Positions 42,054 to 50,194 of a DNA stretch of 64,000 bases are shown one piece after another. A program made the position numbers and the translations under genes. The stretch lies in NCBI GenBank assembly GCA_963717375.1, contig OY970329.1, forward strand, positions 2,480,001 to 2,544,000, in the 5' to 3' direction. The notes below the pieces were generated by a model. That model was not told where the DNA came from and did no database searches. It saw only the letters and a list, made by a program, of their open reading frames with translations. Source of the stretch: VRUE01 sp963717375. Its GTDB lineage: Bacteria > Actinomycetota > Thermoleophilia > Solirubrobacterales > 70-9. How positions within the stretch are numbered: the first letter of the stretch is position 1; each line of letters starts with the position of its first letter.

Positions 42054-42719
42054 GTGGCACGCAACCTAAGAGTCCCGCTTGCCGGGTGGTTCGCCTGCAG
42101 CGCCGGGTTGGCGATGACGGCGATGCTCGCCTACGGCACCTGGTCCGCCCAGCGGCTTGACAACGCTATATCGGCCAGGTTCATCGCTATGTCGGGTGGC
42201 TGGATCGAGTCGCTGGCGAACGGCCTGACCTTCCTCGGAGACATGCCCGCGTTGCTGTCGCTGCTGGCGATCGCCTGCGGGATCGGCTGGGCGCGGGGGC
42301 GGCCGCGCGGCATCGCCGCCGCCGTGGTCGTGGTCGCCGGGGCCAACCTGACGACCCAGGCGCTCAAGGTCGCGCTCTCCCACCCGCGCGCCCGCCATCT
42401 CCTCGGTGCGGAAACCGGCGCTTGGGACGGCTTCCCGAGCGGCCACGTGACCGCCGTCGCCTCGATCGCGATCGCCTTCGCCTTTGTCGTGCCGCGTAGG
42501 TTTCTTCCCACCGTCGCGGCCCTCGGCACCTGCCTGGTTGCGGCGATGGGCTGCGCGGTGCTGGTCCTCAACTGGCACTACCCGAGCGATGTCGTCGGCG
42601 CCATCCTCGTCGCCGGCGCCTGGGGCTTTGCGGTGCTCGCCTCGCTGCGATTCGCCGCCGGAGCTCCCTCCGACCGGCCGGCTCAGCTGGGCAGCCGCGC
42701 GGCCATCTCGCTGAAGTAG
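42054..42719 (+). CDS. PAP2-superfamily membrane phosphatase
   Basis: The GTG start gives 221 residues with about six membrane helices. The three phosphatase motifs are present: KVALSHPRAR (motif 1, with the final proline-arginine order altered), GFPSGHVTAVASIAIA (motif 2) and VLNWHYPSDVVGAILVAG (motif 3, histidine and aspartate). Such enzymes remove phosphate from lipid phosphates, for example undecaprenyl pyrophosphate, on the outer face of the membrane. The 3' end overlaps the convergent acetoacetyl-CoA synthetase gene by 37 bases. Confidence 0.85.
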   Translation: MARNLRVPLAGWFACSAGLAMTAMLAYGTWSAQRLDNAISARFIAMSGGWIESLANGLTFLGDMPALLSLLAIACGIGWARGRPRGIAAAVVVVAGANLTTQALKVALSHPRARHLLGAETGAWDGFPSGHVTAVASIAIAFAFVVPRRFLPTVAALGTCLVAAMGCAVLVLNWHYPSDVVGAILVAGAWGFAVLASLRFAAGAPSDRPAQLGSRAAISLK

Positions 42720-44662
42720 TCGAGCGCCGCCGGGTTGGCGAGCGAGTCGCGGCTGGCCGCCTGCTCGGCTGGGGTGCCCATCAGGATCCGCTTGACGGGA
42801 ACCTCGAGCACCTTGCCGCTCAGCGTGCGCGGGACCTCGGCGATCGGGAAGACCTCGTCGGGCACATGGCGGGGCGAGCACTGGCTGCGCACGCGGCGGG
42901 CGATCTCCCGGCGCAGGTCGTCGTCGAGCTCAGCGCCCTCGCGCAGGACGACGAAGAGCGGCATCCAGCCCTCGGTCCCCGGGCGGGGGATGTCGACAAC
43001 GAGCGCGTCGACGATCTGGTCGAGGCCGAGCACGGCGCGGTAGATCTCGCTCGTCCCCATGCGAATCCCGGAGCGGTTGATCGTCGAGTCCGAGCGGCCG
43101 TAGATGACGGCGGTGCCGCGGGAGGTGATTTCGATCCAGTCACCGTGGCGCCAGACGCCCGGGTAGTGCTCGAAGTAGCTGGCGCGGTAGCGGCTGCCGT
43201 CCGGGTCGCCCCAGAAGCGGACAGGCATCGAGGGCATCGGCTCGGTGACGACCAGCTCGCCGACCTCGCCGATCACGGAGTTGCCGTCTTCGTCCCAGGC
43301 CTCGACCGCGGCGCCGAGCGCGCGCCCCTGCAGCTCGCCGCGATACACCGGCAGCAGGGCGACGCCGCCAACGAAGGCGGTGCAGAGGTCGGTGCCGCCG
43401 CTGGTCGAGAAGAGCCAGGTGTCGGAGCCCAGATGCTCGTAGATCCAGTCGAAGCCCTCGGGCGATAGGGGGGAGCCGGTCGAGCCGACCGCCCCCAGGC
43501 GGCTGAGATCGCGGCCCGCGCCAGGCTCGACCCCGTCCTTCATGCAGGCGGCGATATAGGAGGCGCTGGTGCCGAACATCGTCACCCCGGCGCGCTCGGC
43601 GAGGTCCCAGAGCACGCCCATGTCGGGATGGCCGGGGCTGCCGTCGTAGAGCACAATCGCGGCCTTGGTCAACAGGCCGGAGACGATGAAGTTCCACATC
43701 ATCCAGCCGGTCGTGGTGAACCAGAAGAGGCGGTCGCCGGGGTGGGCGTCGACGTGGAGGTGGAGCTTCTTCAGGTGCTCGAGCAGGATGCCGCCCTGCC
43801 CCTGGACGATCGCCTTCGGCAAGCCGGTGGTGCCGGAGGAGTAGAGGACCCAGAGCGGGTGGTCGAAAGGGACACGCTCGAAGCTGAGCTCGGCTCCCTG
43901 GCCCGAGCTGAGCAGGTCCTCCCAGCGGATCGCGTCGCGCAGGGGAGAGAGGTCGGGGTCGGGATCGAGGTAAGGGAGCACCACGGTGTGCTCGAGGGTC
44001 GGCATCGCCGCCTGCAATTGGGCGAGCGTCTCGCGGCGGTCGAAGTCCTTGCCGCCGTAGCGGTAGCCGTCGACCGCGAAGAGGACCTTGGGCTCGACCT
44101 GGGCGAAGCGGTCGATCACGCTGGCCGGGCCGAAGTCGGGCGAGCAGCTCGACCAAACCGCGCCGATGCTGGCGCTGGCGAGGAAGGCGACGATCGCCTC
44201 GGGGATGTTGGGCAGGTAGGCGACGACCCGATCGCCGCGTTCGACCCCGAGCGCTCGTAGCCCCGCCGCGGTGGCGGCCACCTGGGCACGCAGCTCGCCC
44301 CAGCTCAGCTCGCCGAGGTCGCGCAGCTCGGAGGCGTGCAGGATCGCCGCCTCGCTGTCGTCCTTGCCTGCGAAGACGTGCTCGGCGTAGTTGAGGCTGG
44401 TGCCGGCAAACCACTCGGCGCCCGGCATCGCGCGGTTGCCCAGGGCGCGCTCGTAGCCGCCGTCGGCTTCGACGCCGAAGAAGTCCCAGATCGAGGTCCA
44501 GAAGCCCTCGAGGTCATCTACCGACCAGCGCCAGAGCTCGTCGTAGTCGGCGAAGCTGAGGCCGCGCTCGGCCCCGAGCCAGCGCATGTATTCGGTTAGG
44601 CGAGAGCGCTCGACCAGCTCTGCGGGTGGGTCCCAGAGCTTCTCGGGCGCCGGCCCGGTCAC
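42683..44662 (-). CDS. acetoacetyl-CoA synthetase
   Basis: The 659-residue adenylate-forming enzyme has an N-terminal domain typical of acetoacetate-CoA ligase (YDELWRWSVDDLEGFWTSIW, GAEWFAGTSLNYAEHVFAG). Its AMP-binding loop is LWVLYSSGTTGLPKAIVQGQ. Further motifs are FWFTTTGWMMWNFIVSGLL and a C-terminal RTLSGKVLEVPVKRIL carrying the catalytic lysine. It activates acetoacetate to acetoacetyl-CoA with ATP, completing use of the acetoacetate released by HMG-CoA lyase. Its stop overlaps the PAP2 gene. Its start overlaps the upstream metallohydrolase stop by 4 bases, so the two are one operon. Confidence 0.9.
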   Translation of the reverse strand: MTGPAPEKLWDPPAELVERSRLTEYMRWLGAERGLSFADYDELWRWSVDDLEGFWTSIWDFFGVEADGGYERALGNRAMPGAEWFAGTSLNYAEHVFAGKDDSEAAILHASELRDLGELSWGELRAQVAATAAGLRALGVERGDRVVAYLPNIPEAIVAFLASASIGAVWSSCSPDFGPASVIDRFAQVEPKVLFAVDGYRYGGKDFDRRETLAQLQAAMPTLEHTVVLPYLDPDPDLSPLRDAIRWEDLLSSGQGAELSFERVPFDHPLWVLYSSGTTGLPKAIVQGQGGILLEHLKKLHLHVDAHPGDRLFWFTTTGWMMWNFIVSGLLTKAAIVLYDGSPGHPDMGVLWDLAERAGVTMFGTSASYIAACMKDGVEPGAGRDLSRLGAVGSTGSPLSPEGFDWIYEHLGSDTWLFSTSGGTDLCTAFVGGVALLPVYRGELQGRALGAAVEAWDEDGNSVIGEVGELVVTEPMPSMPVRFWGDPDGSRYRASYFEHYPGVWRHGDWIEITSRGTAVIYGRSDSTINRSGIRMGTSEIYRAVLGLDQIVDALVVDIPRPGTEGWMPLFVVLREGAELDDDLRREIARRVRSQCSPRHVPDEVFPIAEVPRTLSGKVLEVPVKRILMGTPAEQAASRDSLANPAALDYFSEMAARLPS

Positions 44663-45495
44663 GCCGGCGTGGCGTCGACCGAGCGCGCCTGCGCGAGCTC
44701 GAGCTCGTCCGGGTCGTGCGAGCAGACCAGCTGCACCTCGTCGCCGTGGCGCGAGGCGAGCTCGCGAAGACGCTCCTGGTTCGCCAGTCGCTGCTTGCGA
44801 TCGGCGTTGTTGAGGTTCTGGAAGAAGCGCAGTCCGGGCGGGCAGCTTGGCGGCGTGGCGATCTCGTTGTGGTGGAAGTAGGCGTCGCCGCAGTGCAGCA
44901 GCCAGTGATCGTCGCGCTTGATCGCGATCCCGGTGTGGCCGAGCGTGTGGCCGATCAAGGGGACCATCAGGACCTCGGTGCCGAGGTCGGGAAGGATTTT
45001 CACGCCCTCGAAGCCGAACCAGTCGTCGCCTTCGGCGTCGTGCCGAACCCAGCGCGGGCTGTGCTTCCAGTGGACGCCGAGGTAGCGGGGACGGTCGCGC
45101 AGGCTGGGGTGGAGGGCGGCGTCGAGCTCGCGGCCGAAGACGTGGACCTCGGCCTGCGGGAAGTCGGGCAGCCCGCCGCTGTGGTCGGGGTCGAGGTGGG
45201 TGGTGATGATCTGGCGCACGTCGGCCGGGTCGAAGCCGAGGCTCTTGACCTGCTCCAGCGCGGTTTCCTCGATCGTGGTCTGGGGGTTCATCAGCGCGAA
45301 GACGGGTCCGAGCTGTTTCGGGTTGCGCACGTCCTCAGCGCCGAAGCCGGTGTCGAGCAGGACCAGACCGTCGTCGGACTCGATCAGCAGGCAGTGGCAG
45401 ATGCTCCTGCCCTGCTCGAGCAGACCACCCCTGCCATTGATCAACCGCGCCCCGCGGGGACAGAGAGTGCCGCAGTTGAGGTGGTGGATCTGCAT
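44659..45495 (-). CDS. metallo-beta-lactamase-fold hydrolase, AHL-lactonase-like
   Basis: The 278-residue protein carries the zinc motif IITTHLDPDHSGGLPDFPQA (H-x-D-x-D-H), with GHTLGHTGIAIKRDD and LLHCGDAYFHHNEIA giving the other histidine and bridging aspartate. The N-terminal SICHCLLIESDDGLVLLDTG is like that of N-acyl-homoserine lactonase-type enzymes. It may hydrolyse a lactone or thioester. Cotranscription with acetoacetyl-CoA synthetase favours a metabolic ester or thioester over quorum quenching, but this is not certain. Confidence 0.82.
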   Translation of the reverse strand: MQIHHLNCGTLCPRGARLINGRGGLLEQGRSICHCLLIESDDGLVLLDTGFGAEDVRNPKQLGPVFALMNPQTTIEETALEQVKSLGFDPADVRQIITTHLDPDHSGGLPDFPQAEVHVFGRELDAALHPSLRDRPRYLGVHWKHSPRWVRHDAEGDDWFGFEGVKILPDLGTEVLMVPLIGHTLGHTGIAIKRDDHWLLHCGDAYFHHNEIATPPSCPPGLRFFQNLNNADRKQRLANQERLRELASRHGDEVQLVCSHDPDELELAQARSVDATPA

Positions 45496-45580
45496 GCCGC
45501 CGATGAGTCTATTCAGGCGCGAGCCGACCGATCGGGACTTGTGCCCCTATCGTGGCTGACCGCTCTATCTTTTGTCCCGC

Positions 45581-45664
45581 GCCGGAGTGGCGGAATTGGT
45601 ATACGCGATCGGCTCAAAATCGATTGCCCTTACGGGCTTGTGGGTTCGAGTCCCACCTCCGGTA
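45581..45664 (+). tRNA. tRNA-Leu (CAA)
   Basis: Acceptor arms GCCGGAG and CTCCGGT pair (first pair G-U), followed by discriminator A. The anticodon loop CTCAAAA gives anticodon CAA (codon UUG). A long variable arm (GCCC...GGGC) and GTTCGAGTC in the T loop are typical of class II tRNA-Leu. The CCA end is not encoded. Confidence 0.95.
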
Positions 45665-45690
45665 TCGACGCGAAGAGGCGGGTTGGAGCG

Positions 45691-46236
45691 TCAGGCCGGC
45701 AGCGGCGGGGCGCTGTCGTCGGGAGAGGCGCCGGCGCCGTAGTCCTCGCCGTAGCCGATCGGGCGCTCCTCCTCGACGTGCCAGTTCTGGTTGAAGGCGT
45801 AGAGCGCGACGGCGATCAGGATCAGCTGCAGGACCGCGAGGATCACGACCAGCAGCCCGATCAGCGGCGAGGGGATCAGGCCCTCGTCAAAGCCTGTCTT
45901 GTCGCGGGCGAACCAGCTGTCGGCGCCGGTCGCGCAGAAGATCGCCAGGATCATCGAGAGCGCGGCGGCGACCGGCAGGATGCCGCGGTTCCAACGGAAG
46001 ACGAGGAAGGTGAAGAAGGCGTAGAGCGCGGCGTAGATCAGGCAGACGATCCCCATGCCGCCACCGCCGGTCATCAGCGAGAAGCCGGTGATCGTGATCA
46101 GGAAGGCAAGTGCCGAGGTCACCGCGAGCAGGATGACGAGCACGAACTTGGTCGTGATCGACTCGGCTTTCTCCCGATTTGGCCGCCACAGTTCGTAGCC
46201 GGGCCTGACCTCTCCTACCGCCACGCAAACGATCAT
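45691..46236 (-). CDS. hypothetical four-helix membrane protein
   Basis: The 181-residue protein has four hydrophobic helices: FVLVILLAVTSALAFLITIT, MGIVCLIYAALYAFFTFLVF, ILPVAAALSMILAIFCATGA and LIGLLVVILAVLQLILIAVA. The C-terminal tail is short and acidic (EERPIGYGEDYGAGASPDDS). No catalytic motif is seen. It lies between two tRNA-Leu genes on the other strand and is probably transcribed alone. Confidence 0.75.
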   Translation of the reverse strand: MIVCVAVGEVRPGYELWRPNREKAESITTKFVLVILLAVTSALAFLITITGFSLMTGGGGMGIVCLIYAALYAFFTFLVFRWNRGILPVAAALSMILAIFCATGADSWFARDKTGFDEGLIPSPLIGLLVVILAVLQLILIAVALYAFNQNWHVEEERPIGYGEDYGAGASPDDSAPPLPA

Positions 46237-46297
46237 AGAATCTAAGAGCGACGCTGCGGCATTGGTCGTGCGTTAAGGCGCAGGTCGGAGCAGCCAC

Positions 46298-46381
46298 GCG
46301 GGCGTGGTGAAATTGGCAAACACGCTGGCTTTAGGTGCCAGTGCTCGAAAGAGCTTGGGGGTTCAAGTCCCTCCGCCCGCA
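46298..46381 (+). tRNA. tRNA-Leu (TAG)
   Basis: GCGGGCG pairs with CGCCCGC and is followed by A. The anticodon stem CTGGC/GCCAG encloses TTTAGGT, anticodon UAG (codon CUA). A long variable arm (GCTC-GAAA-GAGC) marks it as class II leucine tRNA. No encoded CCA. Confidence 0.95.
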
Positions 46382-46446
46382 TCGCGATCTTCAGTCGTTT
46401 TGTCGGGGCGCGATCAGCGTCGCCGCCCGGCTAGCATGGCTCCCCT

Positions 46447-46520
46447 GGGGCAGTGGCCCAACTGGCTAAGGCACCGGTCTCCAAAACCGGCGATTCCAGG
46501 TTCGAGTCCTGGCTGCCCCG
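46447..46520 (+). tRNA. tRNA-Trp (CCA)
   Basis: GGGGCAG pairs with CTGCCCC, discriminator G. The anticodon stem CCGGT/ACCGG encloses CTCCAAA, anticodon CCA. The T arm is CCAGG-TTCGAGT-CCTGG. Prophage genes begin about 170 bases downstream, so the 3' end of this tRNA is a candidate attachment site. Confidence 0.95.
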
Positions 46521-46693
46521 TTCTCCGCAATCCCGCTCGTAAGGCCGGAATGCGCTTGGCAAAGCCGAATGCGCCCACTTCGGCACCCCGGCGCTCAGTT
46601 CGTCAACCCACGTCAACGAACGTCAGGAAATGCCCTCATTTGCGGAGCGTCTTTCCCCTGGCTTTCCCCTGAGCGCCGGATCGGAAGTGCGCG
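46521..46693. other. tRNA-Trp downstream region, possible prophage left junction
   Basis: No gene is seen. The stretch contains imperfect direct repeats: GCCGGAATGCGC/GCCGAATGCGCC around 46543-46573, ACGTCA occurring twice around 46610-46624, and TTTCCCCTG twice around 46650-46671. Such repeats can be arm sites or remnants of integration, but without the right end no attachment core can be named. Confidence 0.35.
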
Positions 46694-46945
46694 ATGAGAT
46701 CGCAGAAGGCGGTCCGGGGCGGCAAGCGGTCGAGCCCCTTGCCCCCGCGCCGCAAGCGAACGAAGAGACCACGCTGCCGAGGCGGGAACAAGGTCCGATA
46801 CGAGAGCCAAGACGAAGCTGTCGCGGCGCTATCGCTCATCGCAGGGCGACCGAAGACTGCTGGGGCCAAGGTGCCCATCCGGGCTTACCTCTGCGATCGG
46901 TGTAGCGGCTACCACCTGACATCCATGCCGAAGTTGGGTCCCTGA
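46694..46945 (+). CDS. small Cys-containing protein, zinc-ribbon-like
   Basis: The 83-residue basic protein has CRGGNKVRYESQDEAVAALS and a C-terminal RAYLCDRCSGYHLTSMP. The pattern C-x-G-x-x-x-Y, then Y-x-C-x-x-C-x-x-x-H-L-T-S, is common in small actinobacterial and actinophage proteins that probably bind zinc. It has a highly basic N-terminus (KRSSPLPPRRKRTKRPRCRG). It may bind nucleic acid. The first gene of the prophage side. Confidence 0.6.
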   Translation: MRSQKAVRGGKRSSPLPPRRKRTKRPRCRGGNKVRYESQDEAVAALSLIAGRPKTAGAKVPIRAYLCDRCSGYHLTSMPKLGP

Positions 46946-46955
46946 ACGCAGAAAA

Positions 46956-46975
46956 CCCCGCGCTCTCGCACGGGG
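46956..46975 (+). terminator. short GC hairpin
   Basis: CCCCG (46956-46960) pairs with CGGGG (46971-46975), ten bases after the small zinc-ribbon-like gene, with AAAA before and CTT after. It is a possible terminator between that gene and the next at 47048. Confidence 0.45.
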
Positions 46976-47047
46976 CTTCCGGGACCTCAGACACCCGGAA
47001 CAGTCCCAAACGACCCGGACACCAGCCGGGCGAAAGGCAGCGGCCAC

Positions 47048-47920
47048 ATGAACTTCAAGCTCACCCGCCAAGAGCGCAAGCAGGTCTTCGACGGCACCCT
47101 CAAGGTGCTGCGTCGTCCCTCCAAGCCCGACCAGGAGGCCGGCGCCAAAGTCGTCGTCTCCGAGAGCCGCGGCGGCAAGCACATCGTCGATCGCACAACC
47201 GGCCGGACGGTCGACATTCCACCGGAGCCCCGTCTGTGGATCGTGATCAAGGGTTGGCACCTCAAGCAGGGCAGCACGGAGTGGCAGACGGACGTGGCGA
47301 TCCACGATCTCCGTGAGACCAACCGGGAGCTGGCCGGCGGCATCGGCGGGCATCCCCGTGAAGCCGGGCTGAAGACTCGCTCCGGCACCGCCGTCGTCCA
47401 CCACAACGGCGAGATTGTCATCCGCAAGAAGCGCGTCCCGACCAAGGCCGAGCAGAAGGAGGCGTGGACCCCCGAGACCGAGCGTGGTTACGGAGGCAGC
47501 GCAGGCCGGGGACTCGACCAGTCCGACGCTGATGGCCAGTACGTGCCAGCGACGGCGGTAGACGACGAGACGCTGAACAAATTCGCAGCGGTTGCCGGGG
47601 ACCGGAACATCGGCTTGCGAACCATGCAGCGCAAGCGAGAGCGGGGCATGCGCAAGGAGATGGAGATCGCGGCGGAGCATCGCCGGGCTAAACGACAGCG
47701 GGCGCGGGCTGAGCAGGCCGAAGAGGCGCAGGTGGGCATGAGCGACACGCAGCCCGTTACCCGTGCCGAGTTCGTTGAAAAGCTCGTCGAGGCATCGTGC
47801 ATTACCCAAAGGCTGGATGAGCAGATGAGGGCGGTTCGAGCCGTCACCGTGATCGACTCGCGTGACCTCGGGAAGCTCCAGCAGGCAGTTCGCACATCCT
47901 TCCGTCCGCCCTCCCACTAG
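47048..47920 (+). CDS. hypothetical prophage protein
   Basis: The 290-residue protein is hydrophilic. The N-terminal part has KLTRQERKQVFDGTLKVLRR, then PRLWIVIKGWHLKQGSTEWQ. The middle is rich in charged residues, and a predicted helix-rich segment (LRTMQRKRERGMRKEMEIAA) precedes a C-terminal VTRAEFVEKLVEASCITQRL. No family is recognised. Its place before the terminase genes suggests DNA or packaging functions, but this is only positional. Confidence 0.6.
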   Translation: MNFKLTRQERKQVFDGTLKVLRRPSKPDQEAGAKVVVSESRGGKHIVDRTTGRTVDIPPEPRLWIVIKGWHLKQGSTEWQTDVAIHDLRETNRELAGGIGGHPREAGLKTRSGTAVVHHNGEIVIRKKRVPTKAEQKEAWTPETERGYGGSAGRGLDQSDADGQYVPATAVDDETLNKFAAVAGDRNIGLRTMQRKRERGMRKEMEIAAEHRRAKRQRARAEQAEEAQVGMSDTQPVTRAEFVEKLVEASCITQRLDEQMRAVRAVTVIDSRDLGKLQQAVRTSFRPPSH

Positions 47921-48242
47921 ACTTCTCTTCAAGTTCAGCTCTGGGTAGCCGCCCCACCGGCAGCAGTTAGACGGTAGGGAGTCGAGAAGAACCTTAGCCC
48001 CCGCTATGCCCTGAGCTTCCTCTTCGAGTCTTCGCCCAGACACAAACTCCTCGAGCTAGTCGAAGGGCGTCGCCGCAGCACCCCGCCGTCCGTGCCGCGC
48101 CCCTCTGACGGGCGCTGATCGCGTACCGGCGGCGGGACCTCTTCCACGAAGCACGCCCGCGGTTGGAGGGCGTGAGCAGGCAGCGGAGCCCATGGACCGC
48201 GTGGCCTGTCCTCTTCCACGTCCTCGATCAGGAGCGATCCTC
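47921..48242. other. non-coding stretch before the terminase genes
   Basis: No convincing gene is seen on either strand. CCTCTTCCACG occurs twice (around 48138 and 48211). A short open stretch ends at 48246, overlapping the start of the zinc-finger gene, but has no good start or codon pattern. The region may contain the packaging site or the promoter for the late genes. Confidence 0.4.
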
Positions 48243-48356
48243 GTGACCACCAAGCACTGCCGGCGCTGCAAAGGACGCTTTGGCCGCGGACCCAAATGCA
48301 AGGAGTGCGGGGTCGCCCGGAACCGCAAGGTGCGGAAGGCGTCGCAGCGTGGCTAG
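48243..48356 (+). CDS. 37-residue double-CxxC zinc-finger protein
   Basis: AGGAG (48230-48234) lies 8 bases before GTG 48243. The product reads MTTKHCRRCKGRFGRGPKCK, then ECGVARNRKVRKASQRG. CRRC and CKEC form a compact zinc ribbon with a basic tail. It overlaps the terminase small subunit gene by 8 bases, so it is probably translated with it. A nucleic-acid-binding helper in packaging is plausible. Confidence 0.6.
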   Translation: MTTKHCRRCKGRFGRGPKCKECGVARNRKVRKASQRG

Positions 48357-48801
48357 CCGGACCAAACGGACGCCTAAAAAAGGCCCGGCCAAGAAACGGC
48401 GCCAGTGGAAGCCAGCCTTCCTCAAGGCCTTCGCTGAAACCGGCATGGTCGCGGCAGCCTGCAAGCAGGCCAAAGTCGCACGGTCCACGGTGTACGACGC
48501 CCGCAAGGAGGACGAGAAGTTCGCTACGGCGTGGGACGACATCGAGAACGCGACCACCGACGAAATGGAGCGCGAGGCCTACCGGCGCGGTGTCGAGGGA
48601 GTCGACGAGCCGGTCTTCCACGGGGGCGAAGAAGTCGGTGCCGTCCGCAAGTTCTCCGACACCCTCCTGATCTTCATGCTGAAGGCGCGCAAGCCCGAGA
48701 AGTACCGGGAGACAACGCGCCACGAGCTGACCGGCAAGGACGGCGCCCCGCTCGACTTCTCCCAGCTGGTCGCCAAGGCCGATGGCGACGGCGACGCCTG
48801 A
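48349..48801 (+). CDS. terS: terminase small subunit
   Basis: GTG 48349 overlaps the zinc-finger stop; a longer frame from 48280 would be antisense-like and unlikely. The 150-residue protein has an N-terminal basic stretch and a helix-turn-helix, VAAACKQAKVARSTVYDARK, followed by FATAWDDIENATTDEMEREA, as in small terminases that recognise the packaging site. DTLLIFMLKARKPEKYRETT is a recurrent motif near the C-terminus of this family. The 3' end overlaps terL by 20 bases. Confidence 0.82.
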   Translation: MASRTKRTPKKGPAKKRRQWKPAFLKAFAETGMVAAACKQAKVARSTVYDARKEDEKFATAWDDIENATTDEMEREAYRRGVEGVDEPVFHGGEEVGAVRKFSDTLLIFMLKARKPEKYRETTRHELTGKDGAPLDFSQLVAKADGDGDA

Positions 48802-50194
48802 GCAGGCGCGCCAGGTCCTAGAGCGATCGCAAGAGGACCCGGTGTGGTGGGTGCGCAACGTACTCGGCGGCTTCCTCTGGTCCAAGCAGCGTGAGGTTCT
48901 GGAGTCGCTGAGGGACAACCGGCGCACCGCCGTCCGCTCCGGCCACGGCGTCGGCAAGACGCATACGGCCGCAGACGCGGTGCTCTGGTTCCTCTACTGC
49001 TTCCGCGAGTCGCGCGTGATCACGACTGCGACGACCTTCTCCCAGGTCCGCGACCTGCTCTGGCGCGAGATCAACAGCCTGCACGGCAAGGCGCTCTTCC
49101 CCCTCGGCGGTCAGCTACTCCAGACACGCATCGAGTTGGAGGACGGCCGCTTCGCAGTCGGCCTCTCGGCCAAGCCCGAGAACAAGGAGAGCTTCCAGGG
49201 CCACCACGCCCAGCACATCCTGCTTGTCTTCGACGAGGCGTCAGGTGTGCCCGAGCCGATCTACGAGGCCGGTGAGGGCTACATGACGACGGCGGGGGCC
49301 AAGCAACTGCTGATCGGGAACCCGACGCGAACGCAGGGCACCTTCTTCGACGCCTTCAACTCCCGCCTCGACGAGTACAACCAGATCCACATCTCGGCGC
49401 TGGACTCACCTGCCTTCACCGGCGAGGAGGTCCCCGAGGATGTAGCCGCCCGCCTCGTCTCGCCGGAGTGGGTTGAGGAGCGCCGCAAGTGGGAGGGCAC
49501 GCCGCTTTGGGACATTCGGGTCGCAGGCGAGTTCCCCGAGGAAGACGACAACACGGTCTTCCCAATGTCGCTCCTGCGGGCCGCCCAAGAGGTTGAACTT
49601 CCCGGCACTGCTCCCGGTCAGTACGGCTGTGACATCGCTCGCATGGGCGACGACCGCACCGAGATCTACCGCAGTCGGGGCGGGGTGATCCGCCACGTCA
49701 AATCGGCGGCCAAGCAGGACACGATGGCCACGACGGGCATGATCGCCAAGCTGCTTCGCCAGCGCCGCGAAGTGCCCGCCCAGATCGACGCCGTGGGCAT
49801 TGGGGCCGGCGTCTTTGATCGGCTCCGCGAGCAGGGCCTATCGGCGGTCGAGTTCAACGCCGGGTCGAAACCGATCGACGCAGAGCGCTTTGTCAACCGC
49901 CGCGCCGAGGTGTTCTGGTCGCTACGCGAGCAGATGGAAGACAGCGAGGTCGACCTGGCGCCCGACGGCGAGGACGACGAACTGATTGCCCAGCTCGGAT
50001 CGCTGCGCTTCTTCCTCGACTCTCGTGGACGGATCGGCATCGAGTCCAAGGACGACATGCGCAAACGCGGCCTGCACTCGCCCGACCGCGCCGACGCAGC
50101 GGCGATGAGCGCGATCCCGGTCGCCGGCTTCGGGACCCCGATGTCCCAGGCCAAGGCAAGCGCCGATGAGAACTTTCTGACCAAGGAGTGGTGA
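48782..50194 (+). CDS. terL: terminase large subunit
   Basis: The 470-residue packaging motor has an ATPase domain with RTAVRSGHGVGKTHTAADAV (Walker A) and HILLVFDEASGVPEPIYEAG (Walker B). A C-terminal RNase H-like nuclease region follows, starting with GQYGCDIARMGDDRTEIYRS (first acidic residue) and including IDAVGIGAGVFDRLREQGLS and SPDRADAAAMSAIPVAGFGT. It cuts and translocates phage DNA into the prohead. TGA is followed directly by the GTG of the portal gene. Confidence 0.93.
   Translation: MATATPEQARQVLERSQEDPVWWVRNVLGGFLWSKQREVLESLRDNRRTAVRSGHGVGKTHTAADAVLWFLYCFRESRVITTATTFSQVRDLLWREINSLHGKALFPLGGQLLQTRIELEDGRFAVGLSAKPENKESFQGHHAQHILLVFDEASGVPEPIYEAGEGYMTTAGAKQLLIGNPTRTQGTFFDAFNSRLDEYNQIHISALDSPAFTGEEVPEDVAARLVSPEWVEERRKWEGTPLWDIRVAGEFPEEDDNTVFPMSLLRAAQEVELPGTAPGQYGCDIARMGDDRTEIYRSRGGVIRHVKSAAKQDTMATTGMIAKLLRQRREVPAQIDAVGIGAGVFDRLREQGLSAVEFNAGSKPIDAERFVNRRAEVFWSLREQMEDSEVDLAPDGEDDELIAQLGSLRFFLDSRGRIGIESKDDMRKRGLHSPDRADAAAMSAIPVAGFGTPMSQAKASADENFLTKEW

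Noticed and set aside
41054..42064. Minus-strand frame under the carboxyltransferase
   Set aside because: Shadow of a clearly recognisable acyl-CoA carboxylase subunit.
46431..46616. Minus-strand 61-codon frame over tRNA-Trp
   Set aside because: It is the antisense of a tRNA gene, a common false gene.
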